Below are positions 54,921 through 64,000 of a stretch of DNA of 64,000 nt, one piece after another (within the stretch, counting starts at the first letter, position 1; the number at the start of each line of letters is the position of its first letter). The notes beneath the pieces were generated by a model that saw only the letters and a program-made list of their open reading frames with translations, was not told where the DNA came from and did no database searches. Location of the stretch: assembly GCF_900102265.1 (NCBI RefSeq), contig NZ_FNBH01000001.1, forward strand, positions 372,001 to 436,000, given 5' to 3'. The DNA is from Epilithonimonas hungarica. GTDB lineage: Bacteria; Bacteroidota; Bacteroidia; Flavobacteriales; Weeksellaceae. The position numbers were made by a program, and so were the translations under genes.

Positions 54921-55466
54921 ATGTCAAGAATTGGTAAAGCAATTATAGAAGTTCCTGCTGGTGTTACAGTCACTGAGAAAGACGGTGTTGTAACAGTTAA
55001 AGGTCCAAAGGGTGAATTAACTCGGGAGCTTACAGGAGGAATCAGCTTCTCACAAGAAGACGGTGTACTTACGTTCACACGTCCTTCTGATTCAAAAGAA
55101 CACAAAGCGCTTCACGGTTTGTATAGAGCGCTTGTCAACAATATGATTGTTGGTACTTCTACAGGATTCACTAAGCAATTAGAGCTTGTTGGAGTTGGAT
55201 ACAGAGCATCTCACAATGGCCAAAGATTAGAATTGGCTCTTGGATTTTCTCACGGTATCGTATTGGAACTTCCGAAAGAAGTTACATTGGATACATTGAC
55301 TGAAAAAGGGAAAAACCCGATCATTACATTATCTTCTTACGATAATCAACTTCTTGGAATGGTGGCTGCGAAGATCAGATCTTTCAGAAAACCTGAGCCT
55401 TACAAAGGAAAAGGTGTTAAATTCGTGGGTGAAATCATCAGAAGAAAAGCCGGTAAATCTGCATAA
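54921..55466 (+). CDS. rplF: 50S ribosomal protein L6
   Basis: A 181-residue two-domain protein near the factor-binding site ([37 protein letters not shown]). Normal length. Confidence 0.98.
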   Translation: MSRIGKAIIEVPAGVTVTEKDGVVTVKGPKGELTRELTGGISFSQEDGVLTFTRPSDSKEHKALHGLYRALVNNMIVGTSTGFTKQLELVGVGYRASHNGQRLELALGFSHGIVLELPKEVTLDTLTEKGKNPIITLSSYDNQLLGMVAAKIRSFRKPEPYKGKGVKFVGEIIRRKAGKSA

Positions 55467-55477
55467 AATTTAAGAAA

Positions 55478-55831
55478 ATGGCATTAACAAAAGTTGAAAA
55501 ACGAATCAGAATCAAAAGAAGAGTAAGAGGGAAGATTTCAGGATCTGCATCATTACCAAGATTATCTGTATTCAAAAGCAATAAAGAGATCTACGCTCAA
55601 TTGGTAGATGACAAAGAAGGAAAAACATTAGTAGCTGCTTCTTCTAGAGAGAAAGGAGTAGACGCCAAAGGAACGAAAACAGAAGTATCTGCAGCTGTAG
55701 GTAAGGCTATTGCAGCTAAAGCTAAGGCAGCAGGTATCGAGAATGTTGTATTTGATAGAAATGGTTTCGTATACCACGGTAGGGTGAAAGCTCTTGCTGA
55801 CGGTGCTAGAGAAGCTGGTCTTAAATTCTAA
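55478..55831 (+). CDS. rplR: 50S ribosomal protein L18
   Basis: A 117-residue 5S rRNA-binding protein ([37 protein letters not shown]). rpsE follows after 19 bases. Confidence 0.98.
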   Translation: MALTKVEKRIRIKRRVRGKISGSASLPRLSVFKSNKEIYAQLVDDKEGKTLVAASSREKGVDAKGTKTEVSAAVGKAIAAKAKAAGIENVVFDRNGFVYHGRVKALADGAREAGLKF

Positions 55832-55850
55832 TTTTAAAAATCTAGAAAAC

Positions 55851-56369
55851 ATGGTAGATAGTAATATAGAAAGAGTTAAACCTGGAGGATTAGAATTAAA
55901 AGATCGTCTGGTTGCTGTTAACAGAGTAACTAAAGTAACCAAAGGTGGTAGAGCATTCGGATTTTCTGCAATTGTTGTTGTAGGTAACGAGGATGGGATT
56001 ATCGGATATGGACTAGGTAAATCTAAAGAAGTAGCTTCTGCAATTGCTAAAGCAGTAGAAGATGCTAAGAAAAACTTGGTAAAAGTTCCAGTAATCAATC
56101 ATACAATTCCTCACCAGACTTCTGCAAGATATGGTGGTGCTGATATCTTCTTGAGACCAGCTTCTCACGGTACAGGACTTATCGCCGGTGGTGCGGTAAG
56201 AGCGGTACTGGAATCTGCTGGTGTACATGATGTATTGTCAAAATCTAAAGGTTCTTCTAACCCGCACAATGTTGTGAAAGCTACTTTCAACGCATTGTTG
56301 GATATCAGAAGACCAGAAGAGATCGCAAGAATGAGAGGAGTTTCTCTAAGTAAAGTGTTTAACGGTTAA
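55851..56369 (+). CDS. rpsE: 30S ribosomal protein S5
   Basis: A 172-residue protein from ATG 55851 ([20 protein letters not shown]). The double-stranded RNA-binding region [20 protein letters not shown] is intact. An open frame continues upstream into rplR, but that start would add 19 unrelated residues. Confidence 0.97.
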   Translation: MVDSNIERVKPGGLELKDRLVAVNRVTKVTKGGRAFGFSAIVVVGNEDGIIGYGLGKSKEVASAIAKAVEDAKKNLVKVPVINHTIPHQTSARYGGADIFLRPASHGTGLIAGGAVRAVLESAGVHDVLSKSKGSSNPHNVVKATFNALLDIRRPEEIARMRGVSLSKVFNG

Positions 56370-56381
56370 TAAAATATAGTA

Positions 56382-56558
56382 ATGGCAACAGTTAAAGTAA
56401 AATTAGTAAGAAGCGCTATTAATAGATCTAAGACCCAAAAAAGAACGCTTGAAGCTTTAGGATTTAAAAAACTTCACCAAGTTATCGAGCACGAAGCAAC
56501 TCCTTCTATTTTAGGAATGATCGCTTCTGTAAGTCACTTATTAGAAGTTCAGAAATAA
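56382..56558 (+). CDS. rpmD: 50S ribosomal protein L30
   Basis: A 58-residue protein (start MATVKVKLVRSAINRSKTQK, end HLLEVQK) in its usual position after rpsE. ATG at 56382, TAA at 56556-56558. Confidence 0.95.
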   Translation: MATVKVKLVRSAINRSKTQKRTLEALGFKKLHQVIEHEATPSILGMIASVSHLLEVQK

Positions 56559-56576
56559 GACAATAGACATAGAGAA

Positions 56577-56601
56577 AAGAGATTATGTTCAGTAGTCTCT
56601 T
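56577..56601 (+). repeat. Hairpin between rpmD and rplO
   Basis: AAGAGATTA (56577-56585) pairs with TAGTCTCTT (56593-56601), one G-U, 7-base loop, in a 79-base gap. The next words CTCTTATCTCTTATCTTTT partly repeat the right arm. There is no clear T-run, so it may be a processing or pausing site. Confidence 0.45.
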
Positions 56602-56637
56602 ATCTCTTATCTTTTAATCTATAATCTCAATACAACA

Positions 56638-57087
56638 ATGAATTTAAATAATTTAAAACCATCAGCTGGCTCTACATTCAGTACAAAAAGAATTGGTAGA
56701 GGTCAGGGAAGCGGATACGGTGGTACTTCAACAAAAGGACATAAAGGTCAAAAAGCGAGAGCTGGTTATTCTCAGAAGATCGGTTTTGAGGGTGGACAGA
56801 TGCCTTTGCAAAGAAGACTTCCAAAATTTGGTTTCAAAAATATTAATAGAAAAGAGTTTAGAGCAATCAATCTTGATACTATCCAAACTTTGATTGATAC
56901 TAAAAACATTACTGGTGATATCACTAGAGATGTATTGGTAGAAAACGGTCTAGCTTCTAAAAACGAATTGGTAAAAATCCTTGGTAGAGGTGATTTGAAA
57001 TCTGGTGTTTCTATCTCTGCTGATAAATTTACTAAATCTGCTGAAGAAGCGATCAACAAAGCAGGAGGTAAAGCAATTACTCTTTAA
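56638..57087 (+). CDS. rplO: 50S ribosomal protein L15
   Basis: A 149-residue assembly protein (GRGQGSGYGGTSTKGHKGQK; GFEGGQMPLQRRLPKFGF). secY follows after 10 bases. Confidence 0.98.
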   Translation: MNLNNLKPSAGSTFSTKRIGRGQGSGYGGTSTKGHKGQKARAGYSQKIGFEGGQMPLQRRLPKFGFKNINRKEFRAINLDTIQTLIDTKNITGDITRDVLVENGLASKNELVKILGRGDLKSGVSISADKFTKSAEEAINKAGGKAITL

Positions 57088-57097
57088 TTAATAACTA

Positions 57098-58477
57098 ATG
57101 AAAGAATTTATACAAACACTTAAAAACATTTGGAGTTTAAAAGAGCTTAGAGATAAGATTATCTTAACGCTTTCTTTGGTCCTTGTGTATAGATTCGCAT
57201 CTTATGTTTCTCTTCCGGCTATTAATACAGCTGAAGTAGGAAACTTATTACAACATTACCAAAATCAAGGCGGGAACCAACAAGGGGCCGGCCTTTTGGG
57301 TTTATTGTCATCTTTTACAGGTGGGGCTTTCAGCCGTGCCTCTATTATGGCATTGGGAATCATGCCTTATATTTCGGCATCTATCATTGTACAGTTGATG
57401 GGAATGGCTATTCCTTATCTTCAAAAGTTACAGAAAGATGGTGAAAGTGGAAGAAATACATTGAACCAAATTACCAGATGGTTAACTATTGGGGTTTGTC
57501 TTGTACAGGCGCCTTCTTATTTGACATCTGTGACGCAATATTTCTTACCTTATTCACAGTTTGCATCAGCATATTACATCGATCCGGCATCTCTTATGTT
57601 CTGGTTGCCAAGTATCATTATTTTGGTAGCAGGGTCTGTATTTGCAATGTGGCTGGGAGAGAAGATTACGGACAAAGGTATTGGTAATGGTATTTCTATT
57701 TTGATCATGGTAGGTATCCTTGCAGATCTTCCTACTGCTTTTTATCAAGAAGTTCTTACGCAGAATGGTAAAGGTGGATTAGGAAGCATCATGATATTGG
57801 TAGAAATTGTATTCTGGTTGTTGGTAATTCTTTTAGCTATTATCTTATCGGTAGCAGTTAGAAAAATCCCAATTCAGTATGTAAGTAGAGCCCAAGCTAG
57901 AGGTGGTGTAAGCAGAAACTTGATGGAAGGCGCTAGACAGTGGATCCCATTGAAAGTGAATGCTGCAGGTGTAATGCCGATCATCTTTGCACAAGCATTG
58001 ATGTTTGTTCCGGGATTACTTACGAAAGTTGACGAATCAAATACGTTTTTGGCAGGTTTCAAGAATGTTTTTAGCTGGCAATACAACGTATTGTTTGCAT
58101 TATTGATTATAATTTTCTCATTTTTCTATACAGCAATTACCATTCCTGTAAATCAGATGGCTGATGATCTAAAGCGTAATGGTGGGCTAATTCCGAAGGT
58201 AAGACCCGGAAAAGAGACCGCTGATTATCTGGATGATATTTTATCAAAAATAACCTTGCCAGGTGCGATATTTTTGTCTATCTTTGCAGTCCTTCCGGCA
58301 ATAGTGCACGGAGCGTTTGTTCAGACAGATAGATTTGCTCTCTTTTTTGGGGGTACATCGTTGTTAATCATGGTTGGGGTTATCTTGGATACCGTTCAAC
58401 AGATCAATACATATCTGCTGAACCATCATTATGACGGGTTGATGCAATCTAAATTATCAAGATCATCAAACTATTAA
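57098..58477 (+). CDS. secY: Protein translocase subunit SecY
   Basis: A 459-residue, ~10-helix channel for protein export and membrane insertion. GIMPYISASIIVQL (helix 2 region), and PGKETADYLDDILSKITLPG before helix 9 are family blocks. Normal length. The gene lies at the end of the spc part, with infA 8 bases on. Confidence 0.98.
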   Translation: MKEFIQTLKNIWSLKELRDKIILTLSLVLVYRFASYVSLPAINTAEVGNLLQHYQNQGGNQQGAGLLGLLSSFTGGAFSRASIMALGIMPYISASIIVQLMGMAIPYLQKLQKDGESGRNTLNQITRWLTIGVCLVQAPSYLTSVTQYFLPYSQFASAYYIDPASLMFWLPSIIILVAGSVFAMWLGEKITDKGIGNGISILIMVGILADLPTAFYQEVLTQNGKGGLGSIMILVEIVFWLLVILLAIILSVAVRKIPIQYVSRAQARGGVSRNLMEGARQWIPLKVNAAGVMPIIFAQALMFVPGLLTKVDESNTFLAGFKNVFSWQYNVLFALLIIIFSFFYTAITIPVNQMADDLKRNGGLIPKVRPGKETADYLDDILSKITLPGAIFLSIFAVLPAIVHGAFVQTDRFALFFGGTSLLIMVGVILDTVQQINTYLLNHHYDGLMQSKLSRSSNY

Positions 58478-58485
58478 TAGGATAA

Positions 58486-58701
58486 ATGGCTAAACAGAAA
58501 CATATAGAACAAGACGGCGTGATCACGGAAGCACTTTCCAACGCGCAGTTCCGTGTAGAGCTAGAGAATGGGCATGTTTTAATTGCCCATATTTCTGGTA
58601 AAATGAGAATGCATTATATAAAACTCTTACCTGGAGACAAGGTAAGACTCGAACTCTCTCCTTATGACTTGACTAAAGGGAGAATAACTTTTAGATATTA
58701 A
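58486..58701 (+). CDS. infA: Translation initiation factor IF-1
   Basis: A 71-residue OB-fold factor that binds the 30S A site ([40 protein letters not shown]). Confidence 0.97.
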   Translation: MAKQKHIEQDGVITEALSNAQFRVELENGHVLIAHISGKMRMHYIKLLPGDKVRLELSPYDLTKGRITFRY

Positions 58702-58711
58702 AATTAACAAA

Positions 58712-58828
58712 ATGAAGGTTAGAGCATCTATCAAAAAAAGAAGTGCTGATTGCAAGATTGTACGCAGAAAAGGTGTGCTTTTCGTGATCAACAAGAAGAA
58801 CCCTAAATTTAAACAAAGACAAGGTTAA
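58712..58828 (+). CDS. rpmJ: 50S ribosomal protein L36
   Basis: A 38-residue protein ([20 protein letters not shown], end NPKFKQRQG). It has one Cys only, so it is the zinc-free form. ATG 58712, TAA 58826-58828. Confidence 0.95.
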   Translation: MKVRASIKKRSADCKIVRRKGVLFVINKKNPKFKQRQG

Positions 58829-58842
58829 GAACCAATTAAATT

Positions 58843-59220
58843 ATGGCGAGAATTTCAGGTATTGATTTACCAAAGAACAAAAGAGGCGTTATCGGTCTTA
58901 CTTACATCTACGGTGTTGGAAGAAGTACTGCTTCAGAAATTTTGAAAAACGCTGGAATCAGCGAAGACAAGAAAGTCAACGAATGGAATGACGATGAATT
59001 GGCTGCAATCAGAGGTTATATCTCAGACAACATAAAAGTTGAAGGAGAATTGCGTTCTGAAGTGCAATTGAACATCAAGCGATTGATGGACATAGGATGC
59101 CAACGAGGAATACGTCACAGACTAGGACTACCTTTAAGAGGCCAGAGAACGAAAAACAACTCTAGAACCCGTAAAGGAAAGAGAAAAACAGTTGCTAACA
59201 AGAAAAAAGCAAGTAAATAA
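58843..59220 (+). CDS. rpsM: 30S ribosomal protein S13
   Basis: A 125-residue head protein contacting tRNA ([40 protein letters not shown]). Confidence 0.98.
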   Translation: MARISGIDLPKNKRGVIGLTYIYGVGRSTASEILKNAGISEDKKVNEWNDDELAAIRGYISDNIKVEGELRSEVQLNIKRLMDIGCQRGIRHRLGLPLRGQRTKNNSRTRKGKRKTVANKKKASK

Positions 59221-59232
59221 TCGTTAGGAATT

Positions 59233-59622
59233 ATGGCAAAACAAACTAAAGTAGTTAAAAAAAGAAAAGTAAAAGTTGAGGCTATTGGTGAGGCGCATAT
59301 TCAAGCTTCTTTCAATAACATCATCATTTCTTTAACAAATAAAGCAGGAGAGGTTATCTCTTGGGCTTCTGCCGGTAAAATGGGTTTCAGAGGTTCTAAA
59401 AAGAATACTCCATTCGCAGCTCAAATGGCTGCAGAAAACTGTTCTCAGGTTGCTTTCGAAGCTGGTCTTAGAAGAGTTAAGGTGTTTGTAAAAGGTCCAG
59501 GTGCTGGTAGAGAGTCTGCAATCAGAACTCTGCACAATTCTGGAATCGAAGTAAGCGAGATCGTTGACGTGACGCCTATGCCTCACAACGGTTGTAGACC
59601 ACCTAAAAGAAGGAGAGTTTAA
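59233..59622 (+). CDS. rpsK: 30S ribosomal protein S11
   Basis: A 129-residue platform protein ([38 protein letters not shown]). Confidence 0.98.
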   Translation: MAKQTKVVKKRKVKVEAIGEAHIQASFNNIIISLTNKAGEVISWASAGKMGFRGSKKNTPFAAQMAAENCSQVAFEAGLRRVKVFVKGPGAGRESAIRTLHNSGIEVSEIVDVTPMPHNGCRPPKRRRV

Positions 59623-59642
59623 TTTTTTAGAATTTACACATT

Positions 59643-60251
59643 ATGGCAAGATATATTGGACCTAAAACAAAAATTGCTAGAAAATTTGGTCAGGCAATTT
59701 ACGGAGACGATAAAAGCTTCGAGAAAAGAAAAAATCAACCACCAGGACAACACGGTCCTAACAAAAGAAGAGGTGCGAAGAAATCAGAATACGCTACTCA
59801 GCTGGCTGAAAAGCAAAAAGCTAAGTATACTTATGGTATCCTAGAAAGACAATTCGCTAATCTTTTTGATAAAGCTCATAGAAGCAAAGGTGTAACAGGG
59901 GAAGTTCTATTGCAACTTTGTGAATCAAGATTGGATAACGTTGTTTACAGATTAGGTTTTGCTAAAACAAGAGCTGCTGCTAGACAATTGGTTTCTCACA
60001 GACACATCACTGTGAACGGGGAACTGGTTAACATCCCTTCTTATTTGCTAAAAGCTGGTGATGAGATCGCAGTAAGAGAGAAGTCAAAATCTCTTGAAGT
60101 GATTTCTGATGCATTGGCTTATAAAGCAAATTATGAGTGGTTACAATTCAATGACGAGAAAAAGACTGGTACTTTCACAAGTGCACCTGAGAGAATTCAG
60201 ATTCCTGAAGATATCAAAGAACAGTTGATCGTCGAATTATACTCTAAATAA
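59643..60251 (+). CDS. rpsD: 30S ribosomal protein S4
   Basis: A 202-residue primary 16S-binding protein. The RNA-binding S4 domain ([20 protein letters not shown]) is intact. The N-terminal zinc cysteines are absent, as in the C- type. Confidence 0.98.
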   Translation: MARYIGPKTKIARKFGQAIYGDDKSFEKRKNQPPGQHGPNKRRGAKKSEYATQLAEKQKAKYTYGILERQFANLFDKAHRSKGVTGEVLLQLCESRLDNVVYRLGFAKTRAAARQLVSHRHITVNGELVNIPSYLLKAGDEIAVREKSKSLEVISDALAYKANYEWLQFNDEKKTGTFTSAPERIQIPEDIKEQLIVELYSK

Positions 60252-60282
60252 TAATTTTTTCAAATTTTTGCTCAACCAGACT

Positions 60283-61278
60283 ATGGCAATTTTAACATTT
60301 ATAAAACCCGATAAAGTAATCCTATTAAACTCAACTGATTTTAAAGGACAATTCGAATTCAGACCTTTGGAACCAGGTTTCGGGCTTACTATCGGTAATG
60401 CATTGAGAAGAGTTTTATTATCTTCTCTGGAAGGATATGCTATTTCATCTATCAAAATAGAAGGCGTAGAGCACGAATTTTCAACTATACCAGGTGTTAT
60501 CGAAGATGTTACGGAGATCATTCTTAATCTTAAACAACTTCGTCTGAAAGCTAAAACCGAAAATCCGGGTAACGAGCAGGTTACTGCAAAGATCTCCGGA
60601 AAGGAGGTTGTTACTGCTGGAGATCTAGGAGATTCAATCGTTAATTTTGAAGTTCTTAATCCGGAATTGGCGATTGCTACTTTGGCAAACGATGTCACTT
60701 TTGAGATCACTTTCAATATTGAAAAAGGAAGGGGATATGTTCCGTCTGATCAGAACAAATCAAACAATGCTCCTGTGGGAACTATTGCTATCGATTCTAT
60801 CTTCACACCGATCAAGAAAGTACAGTATAGTATAGAGAATTATCGTGTAGAGCAAAAAACAGACTACGAAAAATTGGTATTGGATATCGAAACTGATGGA
60901 TCGATTACACCTCAGAATGCTTTAACAGAAGCTTCCAAGATCTTGATCTATCACTTCATGTTGTTCTCTGATGAGAGAATCACATTAGAAACAGAGGCTG
61001 TAAAAGCTTCTATCCAATATGATGAAGAAACACTTCACACAAGACAACTTCTTAAGTCAAAATTAGCAGATATGGATTTTTCTGTAAGAGCCCTTAACTG
61101 TCTGAAAGCGGCTGAAGTAGAAACTCTTGGAGAGCTTGTTTCTTTCAGTAAGTCTGATTTGATGAAATTCAGAAATTTTGGTAAAAAATCTTTAACAGAA
61201 CTTGAAGAATTGGTTCACTCAAAAGGACTAAATTTCGGGTTTGATGTTGCAAAATATAAGTTAGACGCTGATAAATAA
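60283..61278 (+). CDS. rpoA: DNA-directed RNA polymerase subunit alpha
   Basis: A 331-residue subunit from ATG 60283 ([19 protein letters not shown]). The N-terminal dimerisation domain has [20 protein letters not shown]; the C-terminal domain has [19 protein letters not shown] at 60268 in frame would add five residues not usual for the family. Confidence 0.97.
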   Translation: MAILTFIKPDKVILLNSTDFKGQFEFRPLEPGFGLTIGNALRRVLLSSLEGYAISSIKIEGVEHEFSTIPGVIEDVTEIILNLKQLRLKAKTENPGNEQVTAKISGKEVVTAGDLGDSIVNFEVLNPELAIATLANDVTFEITFNIEKGRGYVPSDQNKSNNAPVGTIAIDSIFTPIKKVQYSIENYRVEQKTDYEKLVLDIETDGSITPQNALTEASKILIYHFMLFSDERITLETEAVKASIQYDEETLHTRQLLKSKLADMDFSVRALNCLKAAEVETLGELVSFSKSDLMKFRNFGKKSLTELEELVHSKGLNFGFDVAKYKLDADK

Positions 61279-61286
61279 TCCTTAAA

Positions 61287-61805
61287 ATGAGACACGGTAA
61301 AAAAATAAATCACTTAGGCAGAACGGCTCCGCATAGAAAAGCAATGCTTTCTAACATGGCTTGTTCACTAATTGAGCATAAAAGAATCAACACTACTGTT
61401 GCTAAAGCGAAAGCTTTAAGAGTTTACGTGGAACCAATCCTTACTAAAGCTAAAGAAGATACAACTCACAATAGAAGAACAGTTTTCTCTTACCTACAAA
61501 GTAAAGAAGCTGTTACTGAATTGTTCAGAACTGTAGCTCCTAAAATTGCTGAAAGAAACGGTGGTTACACAAGAATCATCAAAACTGGCTTCAGAGCTGG
61601 TGATGCTGCTGATATGGCAATGATCGAGTTGGTAGATTTCAATGATATCTACGCTCCAAACGCTGAAGAGAAGAAAACAACCAGAAGAAGCAGAAGATCT
61701 ACAACTGCTAAAAAGGAGACTGCTCCTGTTGTTGAAGCTGCTGAAGCTAAAGTGGGGGAAACTCCTGCTGCAGAAACTGCTACAGAAGAAAAAACTGAGG
61801 AATAA
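61287..61805 (+). CDS. rplQ: 50S ribosomal protein L17 with Ala/Glu-rich tail
   Basis: A 172-residue protein. The first ~122 residues are the normal L17 domain ([20 protein letters not shown]). The rest is a low-complexity Lys/Arg- then Ala/Glu/Thr-rich tail ([20 protein letters not shown]), common in Bacteroidota L17. Last gene of the ribosomal superoperon. Confidence 0.97.
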   Translation: MRHGKKINHLGRTAPHRKAMLSNMACSLIEHKRINTTVAKAKALRVYVEPILTKAKEDTTHNRRTVFSYLQSKEAVTELFRTVAPKIAERNGGYTRIIKTGFRAGDAADMAMIELVDFNDIYAPNAEEKKTTRRSRRSTTAKKETAPVVEAAEAKVGETPAAETATEEKTEE

Positions 61806-61827
61806 GATTCCTGAGTTTTTGAAATAT

Positions 61828-61857
61828 AAAAAACCATCTCGATCGAGATGGTTTTTT
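61828..61857 (+). terminator. Terminator of the S10-spc-alpha operon
   Basis: AAAAAACCATCTC (61828-61840) pairs perfectly with GAGATGGTTTTTT (61845-61857), with a GATC loop and T-run. Confidence 0.92.
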
Positions 61858-61967
61858 TGCTACATGGTATATTCAGATTTTATGGTCATGTTTCAAAGTT
61901 AGTGATGGAAATGATTTTTAATAATAAGTTGTTGAAAATCAGACAAGATAATGATTAATTGAATTTA

Positions 61968-62002
61968 AAAACGTGGGTAGATTAATCTATCCACGTTTAT
62001 TT
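61968..62002 (+). terminator. Second hairpin downstream of rplQ
   Basis: AAAACGTGGGTAG (61968-61980) pairs with CTATCCACGTTT (61988-61999), one G-U, followed by ATTTTTG. It is a backup terminator, or the end of a short unannotated transcript in the 110 bases between the two hairpins, where no ORF was seen. Confidence 0.6.
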
Positions 62003-62082
62003 TTGAAGAAAATAGATATCGCAAATGATTGGGAATCATAATAGGTGTATCAGAGTTAGTGACAGTGTATCAATAAAACCAT

Positions 62083-62090
62083 TAATTTTG
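62083..62090 (+). promoter_or_regulatory. -7 box for the DUF4403 gene
   Basis: TAATTTTG (62083-62090), perfect TAnnTTTG. Start expected near 62097, ~19 bases before the ATG at 62116. Confidence 0.6.
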
Positions 62091-62115
62091 CGTTTCAGAT
62101 TTTATTAAAATACCT

Positions 62116-63492
62116 ATGATTTCATTTAGAAAGATTACCTCGATATATTTTTTACTGGTTGGTCTTATCTCTTTTTCCCAAACAAAGGATCCGGTCTATA
62201 CCTTACCAAAAATCAAATCCAGTATCACACTTCCTGTTTCGCTGCCGATCTCGGAGATCAATAATTTGATCAACCAATCTGTAAAAGGTGTTTTGTATGA
62301 AGACCAATCTTATACCGATAATAATAACGATCAGTTCAAGGTAAAAGTAGAGAAACAGGGAAATATTGCGATAAAAGCGTTGACAGGAAATAGATTGATG
62401 ATCTCTGTGCCTCTGAAGATCTGGGCCGAAAAAGGCTACGGAACTTTGGGATATTATATGTATAAGGACACGAATTTTAATCTGATAATGAATTTCATCA
62501 CCAATATTTCTGCAATGCCAGATTGGAAGTTGGATACAAAAACGACAACAGCAGGATTTGTCTGGACACAAAAACCGGTGCTGGATTATGGCAAAGTGAA
62601 GATTCCGATCGCCTCTTTTATAGAATCTACCTTGAAAGAACAACAATCCAAATTCACAACAATTATTGATAACCAGATCAAATCTAAATTCAATTTACAG
62701 CCATATCTGGTGATGGCCTGGAATCAGTTCTCGAAGCCCATCAATGTTTCTGAGGAGTATAATACCTGGCTAAAGATCTCGCCTCAAAGTACATTCATGT
62801 CACCGTTGCAGGTTTTCCAGGATAAGATCAAGACTACAATTGGGATTGATTTGTATTCTGAAACTTATGTAGGACAAATCCCTTTGGCAACAAAAGATGC
62901 TGTTTCGGTCCCGAATTTTACTTTAAATCCAAATCTCCAGAACGTTTTCAATCTGCAAACTACGGCTAACATAAGCTTTGATGAGGCTACGAGAATCGCT
63001 AGACAGCAATTTCAGGATAAAGAATTTGCGATGAGTGGTGAAAATAAAAAGGTGAAGGTCACAGATCTATCTGTCTATCAGGAAAAAGAAAATATCGTGA
63101 TAGAAGCACACACAACAGGTGAAGTGAATGGAACAGCTTTTATAAAAGGAAAACCATTTTACAGTGCAGAAGAACATAAGATAAAGCTAAACGTTACAGA
63201 TTTTAATCTTAAAACTAAAAATTTCTTTCAAAAAGCTTTGACCGTCCTATTCGAAGGAAAGATCCGAGGAATGATAGAGAAAGATTACGGGATCCCACTT
63301 TTGGATATCGAGAGTTCTTCCAGGAAAAGTATGATGGAAAACTTCAATAAGGAATATGTGAAAGGTATCAGATTGCAAGGTAATGTCATTGATTTGAAAC
63401 CGACGCAATTCCTATTATCAGAAAAATATATCACGATCATTATTGATACAAAGGCACAACTTCAGATGAATGTCTCGGGACTTAGTTTTTAA
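62116..63492 (+). CDS. DUF4403 family exported protein
   Basis: A 458-residue protein with a signal peptide (KITSIYFLLVGLISFSQ). Two similar halves each begin with a hydrophobic strand pattern (SSITLPVSLPISEINNLINQ), and an ARQQFQDKEF region is in the second. This is typical of DUF4403, which resembles lipid-binding (BPI/SMP-like) folds; that comparison is weak. Function unknown. Monocistronic. Confidence 0.85.
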   Translation: MISFRKITSIYFLLVGLISFSQTKDPVYTLPKIKSSITLPVSLPISEINNLINQSVKGVLYEDQSYTDNNNDQFKVKVEKQGNIAIKALTGNRLMISVPLKIWAEKGYGTLGYYMYKDTNFNLIMNFITNISAMPDWKLDTKTTTAGFVWTQKPVLDYGKVKIPIASFIESTLKEQQSKFTTIIDNQIKSKFNLQPYLVMAWNQFSKPINVSEEYNTWLKISPQSTFMSPLQVFQDKIKTTIGIDLYSETYVGQIPLATKDAVSVPNFTLNPNLQNVFNLQTTANISFDEATRIARQQFQDKEFAMSGENKKVKVTDLSVYQEKENIVIEAHTTGEVNGTAFIKGKPFYSAEEHKIKLNVTDFNLKTKNFFQKALTVLFEGKIRGMIEKDYGIPLLDIESSSRKSMMENFNKEYVKGIRLQGNVIDLKPTQFLLSEKYITIIIDTKAQLQMNVSGLSF

Positions 63493-63519
63493 TTATTTCT
63501 TACTTTTCTTTAGATTTTA

Positions 63520-63553
63520 TTGAGCAAAATGCATAGAATAATAGCTATATTTG
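63520..63553 (+). promoter_or_regulatory. Promoter for the FTP-domain metallopeptidase gene
   Basis: TTG (63520-63522), 23 bases, TATATTTG (63546-63553), perfect TAnnTTTG. Start expected near 63560. Confidence 0.65.
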
Positions 63554-63572
63554 CTTTCAATTAAATTTAAAA

Positions 63573-64000
63573 ATGAAGAAAACTCTATTCCTGGCCGTTG
63601 CGTTAGCGTCTACTTTTGGTTTTGCCCAAGAATCAAAAGAGTTAGCTAACCTTAAAAAACGAACTAATGCCAATGTTACGATAAGTAAAAGTACTTCCAA
63701 TCCTAATTTCATACTTTTTGGAAATTCTAATGCACTACAATTAAAATCTACTGGAGCTAAAGCAAAAGTTGCTGAATTCTTGGCAGAGAATTTCAAGGCT
63801 TTTGATCTGAAATCGGTAAATGATCTGGTATTCGTAGAAGAAAGTACAGACAATTATGGACTGAAGAATGTAATTTATATACAGCAACATCAAGGTGTTC
63901 CTGTTTACGATGGTGTTTTGAAGTTCCATTTCAACGGAAAGGAAGAATTGACATCCATCAACGGGAATACTATCTCTAATATAAAGGTAAATTCTACGCC
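63573..64000 (+). CDS. Secreted metallopeptidase with FTP propeptide domain (3' truncated by window end)
   Basis: 142 residues are visible. A signal peptide (MKKTLFLAVALASTFGFAQ) is followed by a fungalysin/thermolysin propeptide pattern: NVIYIQQHQGVPVYDGVLKF, then FNGKEELTSINGN. The FTP domain precedes M4 or M36 metallopeptidase catalytic domains. The catalytic part lies beyond base 64000, so the peptidase class is inference. A T9SS C-terminal domain is likely but not visible. Confidence 0.75.
   Translation, partial: MKKTLFLAVALASTFGFAQESKELANLKKRTNANVTISKSTSNPNFILFGNSNALQLKSTGAKAKVAEFLAENFKAFDLKSVNDLVFVEESTDNYGLKNVIYIQQHQGVPVYDGVLKFHFNGKEELTSINGNTISNIKVNST

Noticed and set aside
1-64000. 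tRNA, rRNA, CRISPR arrays, insertion sequences, prophage or defence systems
   Set aside because: Looked for on both strands; no cloverleaf tRNA, repeat-spacer array, transposase or phage protein was recognised.

Overview
The window reads as chromosomal core sequence of a low-GC Bacteroidota of the family Weeksellaceae, most like Chryseobacterium or Epilithonimonas. Signs of this are the Bacteroidota -7 promoter motif TAnnTTTG in front of many genes, A-rich leaders with little Shine-Dalgarno sequence, type IX secretion (T9SS) C-terminal sorting domains, a CcoO cytochrome domain joined to CcoN-like sequence, DUF4252/GIN proteins, and the gene content. No tRNA, rRNA, CRISPR array, insertion sequence or prophage was seen. 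Names come from reading the protein sequences; no database search was run.

1-4.9 kb holds the end of a cbb3 cytochrome oxidase cluster (ccoNO 3' part, ccoQ, single-haem ccoP, ccoG, ccoH, and a SafE/DsbD_2-type membrane protein). A folded element lies between ccoP and ccoG. 4.9-7.4 kb (minus strand) has a small secreted protein and a three-gene unit: RapZ C-terminal domain, sugar-1-phosphate nucleotidyltransferase, LOG-family protein. 7.5-11.6 kb (plus) has a lipoprotein, apt, a TPR membrane protein, ribH and a neutral zinc metallopeptidase. 11.7-17.0 kb (minus) has two aconitases, an AcnA/mitochondrial type and AcnB.

17.3-22.9 kb (plus) has a DUF2752 protein, a WG-repeat protein, a TPP riboswitch controlling a TonB-dependent receptor (probable thiamin uptake), a small T9SS cargo behind a nested palindrome, an HU-like-domain membrane protein and an acyl-CoA thioesterase. 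23-28.8 kb has a 2-hydroxyacid dehydrogenase, a serine hydrolase lipoprotein, and an ECF sigma / putative anti-sigma / DUF4252-GIN / DUF4252 operon. 28.8-39.0 kb is mostly minus strand: a YciI-like secreted protein, an FAD oxidoreductase, a 991-residue T9SS protein, the fused isobutyryl-CoA mutase IcmF, and an LRR T9SS protein. A GT-C-like membrane protein and dps follow.

41.4-61.8 kb carries the ribosomal superoperons. rpsL-rpsG-fusA-rpsJ ends at a strong terminator. A secreted metzincin and a low-affinity iron permease-like gene come next. rplC then restarts the S10-spc-alpha block with its own promoter and runs to rplQ. The block also encodes secY, infA, rpmJ and rpoA, and contains a strong hairpin just before rpsH. 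The window ends with a DUF4403 protein and the start of a secreted FTP-domain metallopeptidase.

The most notable non-coding signals are the ccoP-ccoG structured element, the TPP leader with a possible anti-aptamer pairing and an AT-rich palindrome, the nested palindrome at 20.8-20.9 kb, three copies of a dispersed intergenic repeat (10.6, 25.3 and 37.3 kb), the split between rpsJ and rplC, and the rpsN-rpsH hairpin.
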